Origin: Phocaeicola_A sp964432715
Lineage (GTDB): Bacteria; Bacteroidota; Bacteroidia; Bacteroidales; Bacteroidaceae
DNA length: 9,817 nucleotides
Direction of reading: 5' to 3'
Assembly: GCA_964432715.1 (NCBI GenBank)
Contig: CAYSOW010000077.1
Span: 1-9,817 of the forward strand
Position numbers and translations under genes: made by a program
Notes under the pieces: generated by a model
The model's input: only the letters and a program-made list of their open reading frames with translations
Database searches by the model: none
What the model was told of the DNA's origin: nothing
Shown: piece by piece, positions 8,440 through 9,817 of the stretch
Layout of the letters: each line of letters begins with the position of its first letter
Position numbering within the stretch: position 1 is the stretch's first letter

Positions 8440-8483
8440 TTGTAGTTTTAGATTTATTTCTGCTTGTTATTGCTACGTGATTG
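8440..8483 (-). other. Short A-rich spacer between fecR-type gene and susC-type gene
   Basis: These 44 bases separate the anti-sigma stop (TAA at 8486-8484) from the transporter start. On the minus strand the part nearest the start is A-rich (AAATCTAAAACTACAA before ATG), typical of a Bacteroidetes translation leader without a Shine-Dalgarno site. I see no convincing TAnnTTTG -7 element with a partner TTG, and no terminator. It is the largest gap inside the operon, so an ECF-sigma promoter of unknown consensus here or inside the fecR end is possible but not visible. Confidence 0.35.
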
Positions 8484-9620
8484 TTATCTGTTGGGTTCGA
8501 TTTCTATCCGGTGTCCCTGCAGTTGACAATGGATGTCGACGGTCGACTCGATGGCACGAAGCACCACGTCAATCTGCTCGTAGCGACTGATATTGCCCGA
8601 GAAGTGCAGGTCGGCCAGGTGAGTATCCTTGAAGCGCACCTCCACATCATACCAGAGCGAGAGGGTCTCCATCATCTCGCCCAGCGATACATTGTCGAAG
8701 ACAAAGCGGTGTCGGTGCCATGCCGAATAGGGCTCGGTATTGAGGGTTTCCAGCGTCACCTTCCCCTTTTCCTGATTCCAAAAGGCAACAGTGCCCGGCG
8801 TGAGCTTCTGCTCCGCTCCCTGCGGAGGAATCACACTGATGCTACCTTCCTCCAAAGCGACGGTAGTCTCTTGCGGAGAACGGGCGTTGACATTAAATTT
8901 AGTACCATATTGTTTAATCAGGAGTCCGTTGGCTTTCACCAAGAAGGGACGTTTGGCATCTTTCGCCACCTCAAAGTAGGCCTCACCGGTCAGTTCCACC
9001 AAACGTTGTTGCGGATCGAAAAGTAAAGAGTAGGTCAGGGTGGACTGTGAATTCAGATGCACACGGGTACCGTCTGAGAGAATCACTTGATACTCACCGC
9101 CGCGGGGAACAGAGAGGGTATTCTTCTGATTCTCTACAGGTCCCTCTTGCTGCCGATAATTGAGCACTCCCTGTCGGTCGGCAGCCATCCAGCCGTCATC
9201 AATGCGTATCCAGCCCAGTTCGCGCGAGTCGCCGAGGAGCACCTGCATACCGTTGCTCAGTTGCAGCATGGCCTTGGAACTACCCGGCACCACGGGCGTA
9301 GTGTTGGAGGTGGGACTACCATTCCACCAAAGGAGTAAAGAGAAGAGAATGGGAAGGGTCCAGATGGCTGCCCACATCGCCACCTTACGCGCCCGTTTCC
9401 AGAACGAACGACGCGTTGCAGGTACCTCTCCGACAGAAGAATGGCTTGCCCGATAGGCATGATACCGTGCACTGAAGTCGTGACGGGCAGCCAGTTTGTC
9501 CGCATAAGCGCGATGGTCGGGCGATTCGTCCAACCACTGCTTCAAGGCTTCTTCCTCCGTCTCACTGAGGATGCCGATAATCTTCTTGACCAAAAGGTCT
9601 TGGGGCGCTTGTTTCTTCAT
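8484..9620 (-). CDS. FecR-family anti-sigma factor (inner-membrane signal transducer)
   Basis: This 378-residue single-pass membrane protein is expected to hold an ECF sigma factor at the inner membrane until the transporter signals. Residues 1-79 are a charged cytoplasmic sigma-binding region with the typical opening (DLLVKKIIGILSETEEEALKQW-like, with EEEALKQWLDESPDH at 22-36). One transmembrane helix spans 80-99 (bases 9383-9324). The periplasmic FecR domain covers about 168-265, with VILSDGTRVHLNSQSTL (179-195), LTGEAYFEVA (210-219) and YGTKFNVNA (238-246). Residues about 305-375 form a DUF4974-type, STN-like C-terminal domain (FVFDNVSLGEMMETL at 306-320). G239-T240 is at the position where related regulators self-cleave. 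No other ATG lies upstream in frame before a stop, so the start is secure; it lies directly below a hairpin. The partner sigma factor is outside the visible sequence. Confidence 0.95.
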   Translation of the reverse strand: MKKQAPQDLLVKKIIGILSETEEEALKQWLDESPDHRAYADKLAARHDFSARYHAYRASHSSVGEVPATRRSFWKRARKVAMWAAIWTLPILFSLLLWWNGSPTSNTTPVVPGSSKAMLQLSNGMQVLLGDSRELGWIRIDDGWMAADRQGVLNYRQQEGPVENQKNTLSVPRGGEYQVILSDGTRVHLNSQSTLTYSLLFDPQQRLVELTGEAYFEVAKDAKRPFLVKANGLLIKQYGTKFNVNARSPQETTVALEEGSISVIPPQGAEQKLTPGTVAFWNQEKGKVTLETLNTEPYSAWHRHRFVFDNVSLGEMMETLSLWYDVEVRFKDTHLADLHFSGNISRYEQIDVVLRAIESTVDIHCQLQGHRIEIEPNR

Positions 9621-9621
9621 T

Positions 9622-9668
9622 CCTTTTCTATCGCTTTTTAGTCTAAAACGACTAAAGGATAGAAAAGG
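9622..9668 (-). promoter_or_regulatory. Long hairpin directly upstream of the anti-sigma start codon
   Basis: Two nested inverted repeats pair exactly. The outer arms are 9658-9668 and 9622-9632 (11 bp; minus-strand CCTTTTCTATC with GATAGAAAAGG). The inner arms are 9650-9656 and 9637-9643 (7 bp; TTTAGTC with GACTAAA) around a six-base loop. A small asymmetric internal loop separates them (one base against four). The 3' arm ends one base before the ATG at 9620 and contains AAAAGG, the only purine-rich ribosome-binding-like stretch there, though it is closer to the ATG than usual. No run of T follows the stem on either strand, which argues against an intrinsic terminator. It could be an RNA structure limiting anti-sigma translation, or a DNA operator. 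The pairing is seen; the function is inferred. Confidence 0.55.
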
Positions 9669-9697
9669 GGTATCGAAAAGTGGAAAAAGAAAGATTT

Positions 9698-9817
9698 TTA
9701 GCCCAAAATATTTGTTTTTGGAATCAAATCCGCCCCAATTATACTTTTTAGATGCTTCTCATCTACTTTCTCCGTATCGTATAAACGGTAAAGGTGTTCG
9801 GGGCAATCGTGGTCGAG
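9698..9817 (-). CDS. 3' end of an unidentified upstream reading frame (partial)
   Basis: Reading leftward from the window edge, one frame is open for 39 codons and ends at TAA (9700-9698), 77 bases before the anti-sigma start. The visible C-terminus includes CPEHLYRLYDTEKVDEKHL and then GADLIPKTNILG. It has plausible coding composition but does not look like the helix-turn-helix end of an ECF sigma factor, the gene usually found here. Both other minus-strand frames also reach the edge and stop a little earlier (about 17-18 codons), so the coding frame cannot be decided. It may be a real unrelated gene, or chance. The product is not recognised. Confidence 0.35.
   Translation of the reverse strand, partial: LDHDCPEHLYRLYDTEKVDEKHLKSIIGADLIPKTNILG

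Noticed and set aside
9621..9697. Search for a housekeeping Bacteroidetes promoter (TAnnTTTG with an upstream TTG) before the anti-sigma gene
   Set aside because: The nearest candidate near 9705-9711 has the wrong internal spacing and no well-placed -33 element.
9703..9721. Small inverted repeat (CCAAAA/TTTTGG, seven-base loop) at the end of the upstream frame, considered as a terminator
   Set aside because: The stem is only six mostly A-T pairs and no T run follows directly on the minus strand; a T-rich stretch comes only after about ten bases. Too weak to call.
9749..9765. Six-base inverted repeat (TAGATG/CATCTA)
   Set aside because: Short, A-T rich and inside the partial upstream frame; expected by chance at this length.
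1..9817. CRISPR arrays, tRNA or rRNA genes, insertion sequences
   Set aside because: No spaced direct repeats, no cloverleaf or rRNA-like stretches and no transposase or integrase motifs were seen; the sequence is almost fully occupied by the six protein genes.

Overview
The window comes from a Bacteroidetes genome, most likely order Bacteroidales (gut-type). The evidence is a SusC/SusD pair, three lipoproteins with acidic residues just after the lipidated cysteine, and a FecR-type anti-sigma factor ending in a DUF4974-like domain. Base composition is roughly half G+C by eye. Genus cannot be told from this stretch.

Every convincing gene is on the minus strand, so transcription runs from the right end to the left end. 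In that order the window holds: the last codons of an unidentified upstream reading frame (9698-9817); a 77-base gap with a strong hairpin that ends one base before the next start codon; a FecR-family anti-sigma factor (8484-9620); an STN-domain SusC-type TonB-dependent transporter (5023-8439); a SusD-like lipoprotein (3526-5010); a DUF4843-type lipoprotein (2720-3526); a PKD-like lipoprotein with a long C-terminal part of unknown function (1127-2698); and a periplasmic thioredoxin-fold protein with a long C-terminal extension (2-1102). Gaps are 44, 12, -1, 21 and 24 bases, so this looks like one operon. It may run past the left edge, because the last stop codon sits in an ATGA overlap.

Proposed working model: the SusD, DUF4843 and PKD-like lipoproteins bind a nutrient at the cell surface, and the SusC barrel imports it using TonB energy. 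The STN domain at the transporter's periplasmic end reports occupancy to the FecR protein in the inner membrane, which would then release or activate an ECF sigma factor that induces the operon. That sigma factor is not visible here. The window encodes no glycoside hydrolase, polysaccharide lyase or other carbohydrate enzyme, so a polysaccharide substrate is not supported; peptide uptake is a reasonable alternative.

The architecture is a recognisable Bacteroidetes type rather than a wholly new system. The points most worth a second look are the hairpin over the anti-sigma start, the high cysteine content of the surface lipoproteins next to a co-encoded thioredoxin, the unexplained C-terminal parts of the PKD-like and thioredoxin proteins, and the apparent absence of a sigma-factor C-terminus directly upstream of fecR.
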